Of a stretch of DNA of 64,000 bases, positions 50,301-59,835 are shown in pieces. The translations under genes were made by a program, and so were the position numbers. This DNA comes from Falsiroseomonas frigidaquae (GTDB lineage: Bacteria > Pseudomonadota > Alphaproteobacteria > Acetobacterales > Acetobacteraceae). Numbering within the stretch: position 1 is the first letter of the stretch; each line of letters starts with the position of its first letter. The DNA is taken from assembly GCF_012163145.1 (NCBI RefSeq), contig NZ_JAAVTX010000001.1:248001-312000 (forward strand). The letters are read 5' to 3'. Below the pieces are notes generated by a model. The model made no database searches. It was not told where the DNA came from and saw only the letters and a program-made list of their open reading frames with translations.

Positions 50301-50594
50301 TCAGTCCTTCCCGCCTTGCACCAGCGTCAGACCCTTGTGATCCGAAGGGGGAGGAATGGCCGGCGGGTCCGCTGGCTGCAACCCAAGCCCGGCCCTGGCT
50401 CGGTCCCAGGCGGCGCGTGCTTCGGGGTTGGCACGAGTGCACTCCACGAAGGCCTGACGGGCTAGCGCGACATCCTGCAGGGCCGCATCGTATTCCTTGG
50501 CCGCGACCCTCAGCACCTCGGCGCGACTGATGGCCGTCTGCGCTGCAGCGTGCAGCCGGCCTGCTATCTGCATGACCAGATCGAGGTCACTCAT
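50301..50594 (-). CDS. Hypothetical protein next to tape measure
   Basis: The 97-residue product (MSDLDLVMQIAGRLHAAAQT; helical, then Pro-rich) lies 24 bp after the tape measure stop on the same strand. The role is unknown. Confidence 0.55.
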   Translation of the reverse strand: MSDLDLVMQIAGRLHAAAQTAISRAEVLRVAAKEYDAALQDVALARQAFVECTRANPEARAAWDRARAGLGLQPADPPAIPPPSDHKGLTLVQGGKD

Positions 50595-50618
50595 GGGTCC
50601 GCCTCCCATCTTCCATTC

Positions 50619-53426
50619 TCATCCGAGGGTGGTCAGCAGGCGGATGCGTTGCATCTCTTCCCGCAGGCCGGCCACCTCGCCTCGAAGCAGCTTCAGCTCA
50701 TCCACCTGCCGCTCCCCCGCCCTGAAGATTGCGCCGCTGAGATCATCGGTGAAGCCGGGCAGATCCAGCTGTCCGCCGAGGGCCACCACGCTGCCGCGCA
50801 CCATCGCCTCCACCGCACCGGCCTGGGCGCCGGCGCCGTTGAAGCTGGAATTGGCGGTCAGGTAGGCATTGGCGGTCGACACCACCCGGCCAAGATCGGC
50901 CGATTCCGTGCCGGCCGATCGCGCCGCCTCCAGCGCCGCCTCGAATTGCGACTGCGCCGCGCCGAACTGCGACTGCGCGGACCCGGTGGACCGCGCCCGG
51001 CTTTCCAGGAACCCGCCCAGCACCCGCGACCGCTGCGTCAGCCCGCCGAGGATCGATGCCTCCGACCGCGCCCGCACCAGCGTCTCGGCCTCCGCCTGGC
51101 GGGCGTTGATGTCCGCCAGGGACAGGCCCAGCAGGCTGGCCTGGGCGATCACCGGCTCGAAGGCGGCGCGCACGCCATTCAGCCCGGCCTCCAGCTCCGT
51201 GATCGGCTCCGCCAGGCGCCCCATCGGCTCGAAGACCGTGGTGACGAACTGCGCGATGTTCAGCGCCTCTCCGAGGTCGGTGACGCCGTAGGCCTCGAAC
51301 GCGCGCGTGACATTGGCATTGTCGCTGCGCAGGTCCGCCGCATCCTGCCCGAAGGCGCGCAGGCCGCCCGAAATATCCCGCGGGCTGGAGCTTTCGCGGT
51401 CCCCGATCCGGCCAAGGGCGCCATAGACTTCCTGCCCGAAGCCGCCGATCGAACGCGCTGACCGGGCGTCTTCCGAAAAGCGCAGCCCCGTCGCATCAAG
51501 CCGGGCGTTCAGGTCCGCAATCTGCGCCTGCGCATTGGCGATCAGCGCATCCTCATCCCCGGTGTAGCCCCGGCTGACCGCGGTGCCGGCGAAGATCGCG
51601 CGCCCATCCGGCCCGATGCCGATCAGCGCATCCGCACCATCGAACGCCCGGCCTGGACCAATCAGCCCACCGCCGCCGCCACCGATGGCGCCACCGATCA
51701 AGCCGCCGATCACGGTGCCGATGCCCGGCACGATGCTGCCGATGATCGCGCCCGCCACGGCACCGCCACCCGCGCCGATCTGGGCGTTGGTCTGCCGCGC
51801 CGCGCTGTCGCCAGCGGTGTAGCTGCCGATCATCGATCCCAGGGCAAAGCCACCGCCGATGCCGCCGGCCAGGGCGCCAAGGGTGGGGGCGCCGCTGGCC
51901 GCGATGCCGTTGAAGGCCGGGCCCGCGACATTGCCGCCCCACAGCGGCGTGCTGGCCAACTGCGACAGGCCGCCACCAGCACCGCCGGTCAGCCCCAACG
52001 CGCTGCCCACCTGGTTCGCAGCGCCGGTGTAGCCCAGCAACTGCGACAAGCTCCCGCCGCTGCTGTCGCTGCCGATTCCCAGCGCGGACACGGCACCGGA
52101 GGCCACGGGGCGGACGACCGCCTCGGCGCCAATACGAAGCACCGTGCTTCCAGCAGTTTGCTGCAGGCGCCGCATCGTCGCCGCGAAGCCGCCCTCAACA
52201 TTGCTGAAGGTGTTGGCAAAGCCGTCGGCCAGATAGCGGGTGATGCTGTCGGTCGCGCGCTCCGCAACCTGTTCCCGCTGCGCTTCCTCGCGCTCCCGCG
52301 TGCGGGTGATCTGCGTCTGCGCGCGGCGATCGGTGTCGATTGCCCGCTCGGCCGTGCGGCGCGCCAGCGTCTCGGCCTGGTCGAAGCCGCGGTCGGACGT
52401 CTCCGCCAACACGCGCCCGCCGCCACCGCCGCCCGAGCCACTTGCGGACGGCGCCGGCGGCCCGGCCGGCGTGCTGTAAATGGTTGCCCGAGCGGTTGCC
52501 AGCCGACTCTCAGCTTCACCGACAAGTCTGCCGAAGCCGTCCACCTGCGTCGATTGCGCGAGAATTGTGGCGTCGAGGCTGTTGAGGCCCTCCTGCACCC
52601 AGCCAAGCGGCACACGGCCACTGGCAACAGATCCCGCCATCTGCTCGCGCAGCGCCTGCGTTCGAGCGAGAGCGGCGCTTGCGCGAGCCTGCTCTTCCCG
52701 GTTCAGCGCAATCGCATTCTGAAGAGTTGCGACGGTCTCCTGCTTCTTGGCCTCAGCCAAGCGAAGCGAACGTTGCTCAGCTGATTCCAAGGCTTCGTTG
52801 CTGCGGCGTATGGCGTCGTTGTAGGCCTCACTCGCTTGGCGAACCTGGTTCGTCCGTTCCGCTGCGGCGGCATGGGCCTGCGCCAACGCATAGCCGGCGC
52901 CCCCCAGCGCCACCAAGGTTCCCAGCAGCGGCACAGCCACTCCGCTCAGCAGGGTCAAGGCCCCGCCGGCGCGCCCCGCCGCGCTGCCCGCCACAGCCAG
53001 CGCATCGGCCAAATTATTAGCCCCGCTCGCCACCGGCCCCAGGGCGGATGCGATACCGCTCGCGCCGAGCAGTTCCAGAGCGCCGCGCAGATCATTCGTG
53101 CGCTGCGCCGCCCGCTGGCTGGTCCGCTCCAGCCCTTCGAAGGTGTTGCTTAGGGAGGCAACTCGGCCGGCATTGGACTGCGCGCTGCTGGCCAGGCGAT
53201 CCTGCGCCTCGCGCAGCTCGGTCGCGCGCCGCGCCGCTCGCTCCGTCGCCTGCGCCGCCCTGTCCAGGCTGCTCTCCAACTGCGGGCTGGATCGCACCAA
53301 GGTTTCGATGGCGCGATTGGCCTCGGCGGATTCGCCCGCGACACGCCGCAGATCCTGCACGAACTCCGCGAACCCCTCGGCCTGGATCCGGAAGGAATAG
53401 GTGCCACGCCCGCGCGATCCGCTCAT
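50619..53426 (-). CDS. Tape measure protein of element 2
   Basis: The 935-residue protein opens YSFRIQAEGFAEFVQDLRRV, has long Ala/Arg/Glu coiled coils (to about 370), a Gly/Ala hydrophobic region (about 480-640), and further coiled coils. It shares with the prophage 1 tape measure the segment ARQTNAQIGAG followed by GGGLIGPG. The expected tail would be near 140 nm by the usual rule. It is the only recognisable structural gene in this element, which is unexpected. Confidence 0.85.
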   Translation of the reverse strand: MSGSRGRGTYSFRIQAEGFAEFVQDLRRVAGESAEANRAIETLVRSSPQLESSLDRAAQATERAARRATELREAQDRLASSAQSNAGRVASLSNTFEGLERTSQRAAQRTNDLRGALELLGASGIASALGPVASGANNLADALAVAGSAAGRAGGALTLLSGVAVPLLGTLVALGGAGYALAQAHAAAAERTNQVRQASEAYNDAIRRSNEALESAEQRSLRLAEAKKQETVATLQNAIALNREEQARASAALARTQALREQMAGSVASGRVPLGWVQEGLNSLDATILAQSTQVDGFGRLVGEAESRLATARATIYSTPAGPPAPSASGSGGGGGGRVLAETSDRGFDQAETLARRTAERAIDTDRRAQTQITRTREREEAQREQVAERATDSITRYLADGFANTFSNVEGGFAATMRRLQQTAGSTVLRIGAEAVVRPVASGAVSALGIGSDSSGGSLSQLLGYTGAANQVGSALGLTGGAGGGLSQLASTPLWGGNVAGPAFNGIAASGAPTLGALAGGIGGGFALGSMIGSYTAGDSAARQTNAQIGAGGGAVAGAIIGSIVPGIGTVIGGLIGGAIGGGGGGLIGPGRAFDGADALIGIGPDGRAIFAGTAVSRGYTGDEDALIANAQAQIADLNARLDATGLRFSEDARSARSIGGFGQEVYGALGRIGDRESSSPRDISGGLRAFGQDAADLRSDNANVTRAFEAYGVTDLGEALNIAQFVTTVFEPMGRLAEPITELEAGLNGVRAAFEPVIAQASLLGLSLADINARQAEAETLVRARSEASILGGLTQRSRVLGGFLESRARSTGSAQSQFGAAQSQFEAALEAARSAGTESADLGRVVSTANAYLTANSSFNGAGAQAGAVEAMVRGSVVALGGQLDLPGFTDDLSGAIFRAGERQVDELKLLRGEVAGLREEMQRIRLLTTLG

Positions 53427-53488
53427 GCCTCGCCTCCGGTCTATAGCGACGAGATCGACGCCGCAGAAATCACGCGCGCATCTTCGCC

Positions 53489-54211
53489 CTATTCGAGAGC
53501 GGCACCTTCACCACATTCGCCGAGCGGAAAGGGGATTGTAGAAATCGCAGGTGCCGGGTCAGCACAACAACCTTTGACGACATGACCGCTACGCATGGCC
53601 TGCGCCAGATACCGCTCCAAGCCGGCTTCCTCACCGATCTCCCCCGTCGCGTAATCCCACACCGCCGCCGCCGCCCGATGCACCAGGCCGCCGGGCGAAC
53701 TGCTGCAGGCTGCGCGACCCGCGAAGGACGCGACGATGCGGACGCAGCTGCGGCATAGGGCGAGCCGCGGATCCCCCCATAGCCGATCGGCTAGATTTCC
53801 CGGGCCAGGTGTAGGCGCCGTGGCGTCGATCAAGCCCTTCCGCGCCTCATCAGCCGCGAGGGCAAGAGCGTACGCCGCAGAGGCCGCCGAAAGGTCTGGC
53901 GCCGTACCTCGACCGGCGGTCAAAACTTCCCGCGTCATAGGATCAAGCCCGTCGCACAAATCCGCCAGCGCAGCCGCCATGGTTTGAAGGCGCCGCAGCC
54001 GATCCAACGCGGTTGCGCGGGTTGGTGCGCCATGTTGGCGCGCAAGGCCCGCCAGTAGCGTCATAGCCTCCCGCGTCAGGATAACGCGCACCGCGGATTG
54101 GCTTTCATGGTCCGACAGGGCAGCGATCTCGCACGCTACGACATCAAGCGTTTCGCGCGTCCCGGCTGGACTCGCCGGCCAGGTGCGATGCGAAGTCAGG
54201 CGGCGGGGCAT
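53489..54211 (-). CDS. Hypothetical protein (element 2)
   Basis: The 240-residue product is helical with an Ala-rich centre and CRSCVRIVASFAGRAACSSS near 150-170. It is preceded by a long perfect hairpin and not coupled to its neighbour. No family recognised. Confidence 0.55.
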   Translation of the reverse strand: MPRRLTSHRTWPASPAGTRETLDVVACEIAALSDHESQSAVRVILTREAMTLLAGLARQHGAPTRATALDRLRRLQTMAAALADLCDGLDPMTREVLTAGRGTAPDLSAASAAYALALAADEARKGLIDATAPTPGPGNLADRLWGDPRLALCRSCVRIVASFAGRAACSSSPGGLVHRAAAAVWDYATGEIGEEAGLERYLAQAMRSGHVVKGCCADPAPAISTIPFPLGECGEGAALE

Positions 54212-54234
54212 GGTGCGGCTGAGCTAGGAGGCAT

Positions 54235-54263
54235 ACCTGCGGCGCCACGGTGGCGCCGCAGGT
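54235..54263. promoter_or_regulatory. 13-bp perfect hairpin between genes
   Basis: ACCTGCGGCGCCA-3 nt-TGGCGCCGCAGGT lies 9 bp after the stop of the coiled-coil gene. There is no T-run on either strand. It may attenuate or process the transcript. Confidence 0.6.
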
Positions 54264-54272
54264 AACTCCTCA

Positions 54273-54926
54273 TCAGGCCAAGGGCAGATCGACAGGGGGC
54301 GCCACCTTCGCGGCGTCGATCGACTTCATGTAGTAGTCCAGATCCTTGTGAGCGCCGCGCGGGCCGGGCACCACCAGAAGGGGCTTCAGCAGCGTCGGGC
54401 GACCACTGTCCCCCATGAAGCCAACCTGATTATTCGGCCAGACTCGCTGCGTCGGCATCGCGACGCAATCGGCTGCGCGCCCGGCCTCGCGCAGCTTCTG
54501 GTTGGTCCGCTGCACCTGCGCCACAAGCTTGTCGTGATCTTCGACCAGCCGGAACAGCCCAGCACCGGCCTGCTCAACTTCGAGCACCAGCTTCGCGCCC
54601 CGCTCCGCCAGCGCCTCGGCCGCGCGACGCTCCGCGTCAAGCTCAGCGCGGGCATCACGCTCGGCTGCGGCCTTAATGCGCGCCGGCAGTTCCGCGGCCA
54701 TGCGCTCCATACGGCGGATCTGCTGCCGTTCGACCGCGATGGCTTCCTCATGCCGCTCGACATCATCCGGCGAAGCGTCCAGCAGCACGGTTCCGCTTCG
54801 CGCCTCCATCTCGGCGACGATCACCTTCTTCGCGCTCACCGCGGCGAGCGTCTCGGCCAGCGAACTCTCCAACGCGGCCACGGTGTCGGCCTTCGGGCGC
54901 ATGCCCAGCAGTGCCTTAATATCCAT
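54273..54926 (-). CDS. Coiled-coil protein (element 2)
   Basis: Starting at the ATG preceded by GGAG at good distance, the 217-residue protein begins DIKALLGMRPKADTVAALES and is mostly coiled coil, ending with WPNNQVGFMGDSGRPTLLKP. It may have a role like a scaffold or tail accessory. No family recognised. Confidence 0.6.
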   Translation of the reverse strand: MDIKALLGMRPKADTVAALESSLAETLAAVSAKKVIVAEMEARSGTVLLDASPDDVERHEEAIAVERQQIRRMERMAAELPARIKAAAERDARAELDAERRAAEALAERGAKLVLEVEQAGAGLFRLVEDHDKLVAQVQRTNQKLREAGRAADCVAMPTQRVWPNNQVGFMGDSGRPTLLKPLLVVPGPRGAHKDLDYYMKSIDAAKVAPPVDLPLA

Positions 54927-54986
54927 TGTCATCTCCATCATGATGCGCGGCCGGCCAGACGCCAGCCGCTTCTTCAGGCTTCAGTT

Positions 54987-55370
54987 TTAGGCGGCGGCGC
55001 GCAGCGCCTCCTTCGGGCTTCGGATGGTCCACCCGCGCTCATGCGGCGCGGGCGAAACATGCGGCCGGCTGTCCGCCTGGCGGCCCTGCGCAGAAATCTC
55101 CCGAAGCAGGTGATCCAGATGCGCTGCCGAGGCCGGCACCAGCGGATCGACCGCGCGCGCCTTGGCGCCATCGGGACAGATCGCCTGGAACAGATGCTCG
55201 GCCGAGGCAGTGATCTCACCGCCGGCCCGCTGCACGACCGGGTCGATCATCGCCAGCACCAGGCTGTGCTGTATGGCGCCTTCCATCCTCGCGGCATCGC
55301 GGCGCTCCATTTTCGCCAGCGCGCCGGCAATCGGCGCACCCATGTTCATATCCATCTCTTTCCACTCCAT
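54987..55370 (-). CDS. Hypothetical protein (element 2)
   Basis: The 127-residue frame has several possible starts; MDMNMGAPIAGALAKMERRD follows a purine stretch. Helical; contains ASAAHLDHLLREISAQG. No family recognised. Confidence 0.5.
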   Translation of the reverse strand: MEWKEMDMNMGAPIAGALAKMERRDAARMEGAIQHSLVLAMIDPVVQRAGGEITASAEHLFQAICPDGAKARAVDPLVPASAAHLDHLLREISAQGRQADSRPHVSPAPHERGWTIRSPKEALRAAA

Positions 55371-55425
55371 GCCGCAGATGCAGAAGTCACCAGCCGCCGC
55401 GGCGCGCAGACCGATGCCTGTAGGC

Positions 55426-56955
55426 TCACAACCGGCGCAGGCTCAGCCATCGCGTGCCGTCATGGCCGCCCTTGCCGTGCGCCATCTCGATGCGGTGGAC
55501 CGAGCGAAGGCCGGGCGCGATGCGCCGCAGCTTTGTTCCAAGGCCCGCCGGGTTCTTCGGCCAGAGGTTGCTGCGCGAGACGCGCTCTCCGGCGTGATCT
55601 GTCAGCTTGCGATAGAGCTCCTGCGGGGAGCCCTTCCATTCGGGCGCCTGGCGCTCACGCTCCTCTTCCGCCAGCAGCGCGACGACGGCCTGCGCCACAT
55701 CGTCCACCTCCAACGCGGCACGATCGGCGTTCCCGCGATTAGCGCGCCATGCTGCGGAGATGCGACCGGACTCTATGCCGAGGCCTTGCGCCGCTGCCTC
55801 TGCCCATGTCGCCGCGTCCATCATGCGGGGCGGGTCCACCAGCTTGGTAGTGGCGAGGTTGCGCAGCGCGGCGGAGAGGCCATCGCAGAGGACGCCCAGC
55901 AGGCCAGGCCGCGCCGCTGCATAGTCGGCCCGCATCTCCGCCTGCTCACGCCGCCGCCGCAGCGGGCGCAGCTCCACGCTGATGGCACGATCGGCGAGAT
56001 CTGGCCGGCCGAGGATGGTGGAGGGAATGCCGTTCACCAACATGGGCCGCACCGTGACGAAGATGCTTTCGTCCGAATCGGTGTGCAGCGCGCGGGCGGA
56101 GTAGCCGCCGCCGGTAGCGATGCGGCAGAGGCAGTCAGCGAAGGTGTCGCCGATGCCGCTGACATTGTCGAAGGCCACCAGATGCCGGTTGGCCGCCGAG
56201 ATGAACAGATCCCGTTCCTCGCGTGGCAGCGCGCGGCCTGTCAGGGTGCTCGGATCAAGCAGCGCCTGCATGTAGCGCGCGGCATCCGATTTGCCGCTGC
56301 CCTGTTCACCGTGCAGCAGCAGGATGGGATAGGCGCCACCCTCGGCGAAGGGCCGCGCCGCGCAGACCAGCCACGCCCAAGCCAGCGCCAGCTCGTCGTC
56401 CGAATCGACATTGACGAAGGTGCGGAGGTCCCCGGTGCTCGCCGCCGCTGCAGCGGGCTCCGGCAGGGGAAGCGAATCTGGCGCGCGCAGGAAGGCAACC
56501 GGCACATCATCAGCCGGGATGATGCGCCATCCCTCGGCGGCGATGCGAACCGCGCGACGCTCGCCGGCAGGATCGCCGCCGCCGAGGTCCAACCAGATGC
56601 AGCCATCCTGCCACGCGAAGCGCCGCCACGGCTGGCGCACATCGCCGGAGGCCAGCGCCCGCGCCTCAGCGAGCGCCACAGTCTCCGCGAGCGCGGTACC
56701 GGAGAGGCCGGCGCCATGCTCGAGGTAGAAGCGGACGGTCAGGCTATTGCGGAAACCCTTCGTGGCGACATGCATCCACTCCCGGTGACCGCGATGCTTG
56801 ATGCCGGCCAACGCCCCACCATCCGGCGTCCGGGCCAGGTCCCAATCAGACAGCAGCAGCGCCAGCTTATCGCGCCGTCGCGGCTTCGGCGCAGGCGTGG
56901 CCGGCGCTGCACCATTGGCATCGCCGAGGCTGAAGTCTTCCGGCTCATCAGCCAC
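55426..56955 (-). CDS. P-loop ATPase/helicase of satellite type
   Basis: The GTG at 56955 overlaps the primase stop and gives 509 residues. Walker A GEQGSGKSDAARYMQALLD lies near 215, RHLVAFDNVSGIGDTFADCL provides the Walker B/sensor region, and the C-terminal 120 residues form a winged-helix-like end. This resembles the superfamily 3 or D5-like replication ATPases of satellites and phages. With the primase upstream it forms the replication unit. Confidence 0.8.
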   Translation of the reverse strand: MADEPEDFSLGDANGAAPATPAPKPRRRDKLALLLSDWDLARTPDGGALAGIKHRGHREWMHVATKGFRNSLTVRFYLEHGAGLSGTALAETVALAEARALASGDVRQPWRRFAWQDGCIWLDLGGGDPAGERRAVRIAAEGWRIIPADDVPVAFLRAPDSLPLPEPAAAAASTGDLRTFVNVDSDDELALAWAWLVCAARPFAEGGAYPILLLHGEQGSGKSDAARYMQALLDPSTLTGRALPREERDLFISAANRHLVAFDNVSGIGDTFADCLCRIATGGGYSARALHTDSDESIFVTVRPMLVNGIPSTILGRPDLADRAISVELRPLRRRREQAEMRADYAAARPGLLGVLCDGLSAALRNLATTKLVDPPRMMDAATWAEAAAQGLGIESGRISAAWRANRGNADRAALEVDDVAQAVVALLAEEERERQAPEWKGSPQELYRKLTDHAGERVSRSNLWPKNPAGLGTKLRRIAPGLRSVHRIEMAHGKGGHDGTRWLSLRRL

Positions 56956-57805
56956 GCTTCGCGCGCTCCGCCAGGAGATCAGCGAAGTCGGCGCCCTCTC
57001 GGTGCGGCTGCGCGAGCTGTACCTTGCGGCCCTCGGCCTTCCACCTGACAGCGGCCTTCGCCGCGGCAGCACGGCCTGGCGGGTCCATATCCACCGCCAC
57101 CACCACTTCCTGCACTTCCTGCGGGAGAGCGAGGGCCTCAGCCAGGTTACCAGCCGAAATAGCGGCCCACGCGGGAAGGCGCAGCACATGCGCAGCGGCG
57201 AGGGTGGTCTCGATGCCCTCCCCCACCACCATCCGCGGCGCCACCGGAAACAACCTTAGGGCACTGCCGCGCACGTGGCCCAACGTCATCCTTGCAGGGT
57301 CCACGCTCGCTTTGCCGGCACCGCCAGGTGCCAGGAAGGTGCGGTGCACGGAAGTCGGTACCCCAGCCACGTCACGCAGCAGCGCGACCATGCAAGGCAA
57401 GTGCGCGCCGGAGGGATGCTTGGCCTGCGCCCGAAAGCCGATGTCCGGCAGGTCTGGCAGCGCCATACCAGGCACGCGCAGCGCCAGGTATCGCGCCACC
57501 GGCCCATCCCGCCACGGCACCACCCGCGCCCAAAGGTCCAACGCCGGCTGCGCACTCGACGTGCCACGCACCGGCACGGCAGGTGCCACGGCTGGGGAGG
57601 CAGGCGCGGCGCCGCCGAGGCGGGCCAGGACCGCCTCCGTCACGGCCGGCTGGTTCTGGCATGAGGCACACCACCAAAGCGGCTTGCCCTCCTTCACGCT
57701 CAGCCGAAGGCCAGTCTTGTAGCCGCAGGCAGGGCATTGCCCTGTCCATCCACCAGCCGCCTTGCGGAGGCCCAGCAGCGCGGCGATCTCGGCGGCGCTG
57801 CTCAT
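56948..57805 (-). CDS. Zinc-finger/Toprim primase
   Basis: From the ATG at 57805 the product is 285 residues. The zinc ribbon is CPACGYKTGL and WWCASCQ. A Toprim domain has MVVGEGIETTLAAAHVLRLP and VVVAVDMDPPGRAAAA. It is a DNA primase without the helicase half, and the ATPase follows with an 8-nt overlap. The pair acts in replication of the element. Confidence 0.88.
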   Translation of the reverse strand: MSSAAEIAALLGLRKAAGGWTGQCPACGYKTGLRLSVKEGKPLWWCASCQNQPAVTEAVLARLGGAAPASPAVAPAVPVRGTSSAQPALDLWARVVPWRDGPVARYLALRVPGMALPDLPDIGFRAQAKHPSGAHLPCMVALLRDVAGVPTSVHRTFLAPGGAGKASVDPARMTLGHVRGSALRLFPVAPRMVVGEGIETTLAAAHVLRLPAWAAISAGNLAEALALPQEVQEVVVAVDMDPPGRAAAAKAAVRWKAEGRKVQLAQPHREGADFADLLAERAKRG

Positions 57806-58296
57806 GCCAGGCCAAAGGGCTGGCCGCCCTCCGCCACGATCAAGCGCCGCGCCTCGGCCTCCACCGACGCAGGGATGACGTCGAAGCGGATCGCGCGGGG
57901 TGCATGCAGGAAGACGAAGCGCGACCAGTCGAGCCAGGCCCCCACACCGCACTCGATAATCACGGCGCCGGCGGGTAGAGCCATCGCGCCCGTGGCGAGC
58001 ACGCCATAGGCCTCTTCCTTGGGAGATCCGCCGAAGACGCCGATCGCGCCGCGCCCGGCATTCATTGCCGCCAACCAGCTCCGCAGCCGTGTACCGTCGA
58101 AGCGGTCAGGTCCGCAGGAGCCAACCGGCTCGGACGAGTCGTCGCCGAGGATCAGCAGGTCGGCGGGGCGCGGCGGGTCGAAGGGAGGCCGGCCGCCCGG
58201 CAGCACCAGGTGGATACGTCCGCCAGCATCCCTGAAGCGTGCCAGCAGCATGATGTGCGGCGGCAGCCCGGTGCCGAAGAATCCCGCGCGCATCAC
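57802..58296 (-). CDS. Hypothetical protein before the primase
   Basis: The 164-residue product starts at GTG 58296 or ATG 58293. HLVLPGGRPPFDPPRPADLL and GAVIIECGVGAWLDWSRFVF suggest an alpha/beta fold. ATGA-coupled on both sides. No family recognised. Confidence 0.55.
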   Translation of the reverse strand: MMRAGFFGTGLPPHIMLLARFRDAGGRIHLVLPGGRPPFDPPRPADLLILGDDSSEPVGSCGPDRFDGTRLRSWLAAMNAGRGAIGVFGGSPKEEAYGVLATGAMALPAGAVIIECGVGAWLDWSRFVFLHAPRAIRFDVIPASVEAEARRLIVAEGGQPFGLA

Positions 58297-58697
58297 CGGC
58301 GACCTTCGCTGCGCGAACCGACCAGGGCAGGTCCGTGCGCATGGGGGTTCAACGACACGCGCACCAGGCGGCGCAGGCCGCCGGCAGAGCGCAGCGCCAG
58401 GATGCGGAGCGTGCCATCCTGCCGGAAGCCAACCAGGTTCTTTTCGCGCAGCAGGGCAAGGTGCTGTGCAACCTCAGCCTCCGGCGCCGCCACCAGGCGC
58501 GCGAGGCGCGGCACGTCGCGGAAAGGCAGATCACAGGTTTTGGAGCGCTGCGCCGCGGCTTCGGCCAGCAGCAGCAGCAGCATGCGGGCGCCGAGCGGCA
58601 GGCTGCGAACCGCCTCACGCGTGGAAAGCGCCGGCTTCGGGGTCAGGGGTATATGCGCCGAGGCGGGTTCCGCCTGGCGCATCGCACGAGTTTCCAT
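58293..58697 (-). CDS. Winged-helix protein, paralogue of 33602 gene
   Basis: The 134-residue product contains LPLGARMLLLLLAEAAAQRS and VAAPEAEVAQHLALLREKNL, similar to the N-terminal domain of the prophage 1 protein at 33602. It may load or regulate the replication genes. It lacks the C-terminal half of that protein. Confidence 0.68.
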   Translation of the reverse strand: METRAMRQAEPASAHIPLTPKPALSTREAVRSLPLGARMLLLLLAEAAAQRSKTCDLPFRDVPRLARLVAAPEAEVAQHLALLREKNLVGFRQDGTLRILALRSAGGLRRLVRVSLNPHAHGPALVGSRSEGRR

Positions 58698-58708
58698 GAG
58701 TGCTGCCC

Positions 58709-58951
58709 TCAGCCCGCCAGAGCCAGCTTGGCCTCGCGGCGCGCCGCTTTGGCCTGGGACGGAAGCGCGCGGGTCAATTCCAGCGCGGCGAGCAACTCGC
58801 TTCGGCGCCAGCGCGGCGCGCGCGGCGCAGGATAGAGCGGCGGGGGAAGTCGCTGTGCCGCGACCGCTTTCCAGAACGCGGGGAGGCTAAGGCCAGCCTC
58901 CACGGCAGCGTGATCCGCCGGCAGCAGCGGATCGGGAGCCTGGTAGGACAT
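58709..58951 (-). CDS. AlpA-like regulator
   Basis: The 80-residue protein (VEAGLSLPAFWKAVAAQRLP, PAPRAPRWRRSELLAALELT) is an AlpA-type helix-turn-helix. In P4-like elements AlpA controls excision and replication genes. It starts the primase operon and is preceded by twin CTCCGGAG sites. Confidence 0.8.
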   Translation of the reverse strand: MSYQAPDPLLPADHAAVEAGLSLPAFWKAVAAQRLPPPLYPAPRAPRWRRSELLAALELTRALPSQAKAARREAKLALAG

Positions 58952-58962
58952 CGGCGAGACAC

Positions 58963-58990
58963 CTCCGGAGGATGCGTTGATGCTCCGGAG
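58963..58990 (-). promoter_or_regulatory. Two CTCCGGAG palindromes 20 bp apart
   Basis: The 8-bp palindrome occurs at 58963-58970 and 58983-58990, two helical turns apart, just upstream of the AlpA-like gene. The site nearer the gene also holds its Shine-Dalgarno (GGAGGTG). Confidence 0.5.
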
Positions 58991-59061
58991 ATATCTCAGC
59001 GTATTCGCGCGCGAGCGGGCGCTAAGGCCTGGGCGGGTTGCCCCCGGGGCAGACCGCTCCT

Positions 59062-59835
59062 CTAGCCTTGCCCCTCCCCCGGAGAATCCTTCTCCGAAGA
59101 CAGCCTGGAGGCAAGCAGCGCCTCGGCTTCCGCATCGGCATCCGCCTCCTCTTGCGTCAGGGGGGGAAATAACACCTTCACTTCCGCCAAATACCTCCGG
59201 GCAGTACGCAGGTCGGAGATGCCGAATACAAGAGTAAGCATTTCTTCTTGCTGGCGCTGGCTGAGCCTTTGGTCTCGCGCCCATTCGAGTACTTGAGCGA
59301 CCCTGGCCTTTCTGGATACGGACCAGTATTTGTCGAAGGCGTTGTGCCCATCCTCGCGCGTTAATCCCAAGACCATCGGGGCAAGCTTGGCTGCATCCGA
59401 CGCGGATATCTCGGGCGGCTTGGCGTTTAACGCCGCGAGCGCTTGCTTCCGGAGTTCGCGCGGGTCCCACAGCGCCAGCGGCACGCCTTGAAGACCCGGC
59501 ACCGCAGAATCGAGAAAGGCCTGCACCTCTCGCGAGAACGGCCGCGGCTCGGGGTTTGCGGAGCCGGGAACGTTCTTGAAGTAGTCGCGCGGGTCCAGCC
59601 GATGGACCGTCATGGCATGAAAACCCGCAGCCACCGCTGCTAGATAGGTCAGCGCTCGTCGCGAAAGCTGCGGCGGCGGGCGACGCGCCCTCGCGTCCTC
59701 CTCGTCCGACGCCGCCATCATCATCCAGTGTCTGATCTTGCCGTCGATCTCCTGCCAGATCAGCAGTGGGCTGTAGTCGCCGTCCCAATCCACGTCGGCC
59801 GGGTCGGTCGAACCCGAACCAAGCTTCTCGCTCAT
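59062..59835 (-). CDS. Hypothetical protein (element 2)
   Basis: From MSEKLGSGSTDP the product is 257 residues. SRRALTYLAAVAAGFHAMTV and ARDQRLSQRQQEEMLTLVFG are helical segments; the C-terminus is acidic. It lies upstream of AlpA on the same strand. No family recognised. Confidence 0.58.
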   Translation of the reverse strand: MSEKLGSGSTDPADVDWDGDYSPLLIWQEIDGKIRHWMMMAASDEEDARARRPPPQLSRRALTYLAAVAAGFHAMTVHRLDPRDYFKNVPGSANPEPRPFSREVQAFLDSAVPGLQGVPLALWDPRELRKQALAALNAKPPEISASDAAKLAPMVLGLTREDGHNAFDKYWSVSRKARVAQVLEWARDQRLSQRQQEEMLTLVFGISDLRTARRYLAEVKVLFPPLTQEEADADAEAEALLASRLSSEKDSPGEGQG

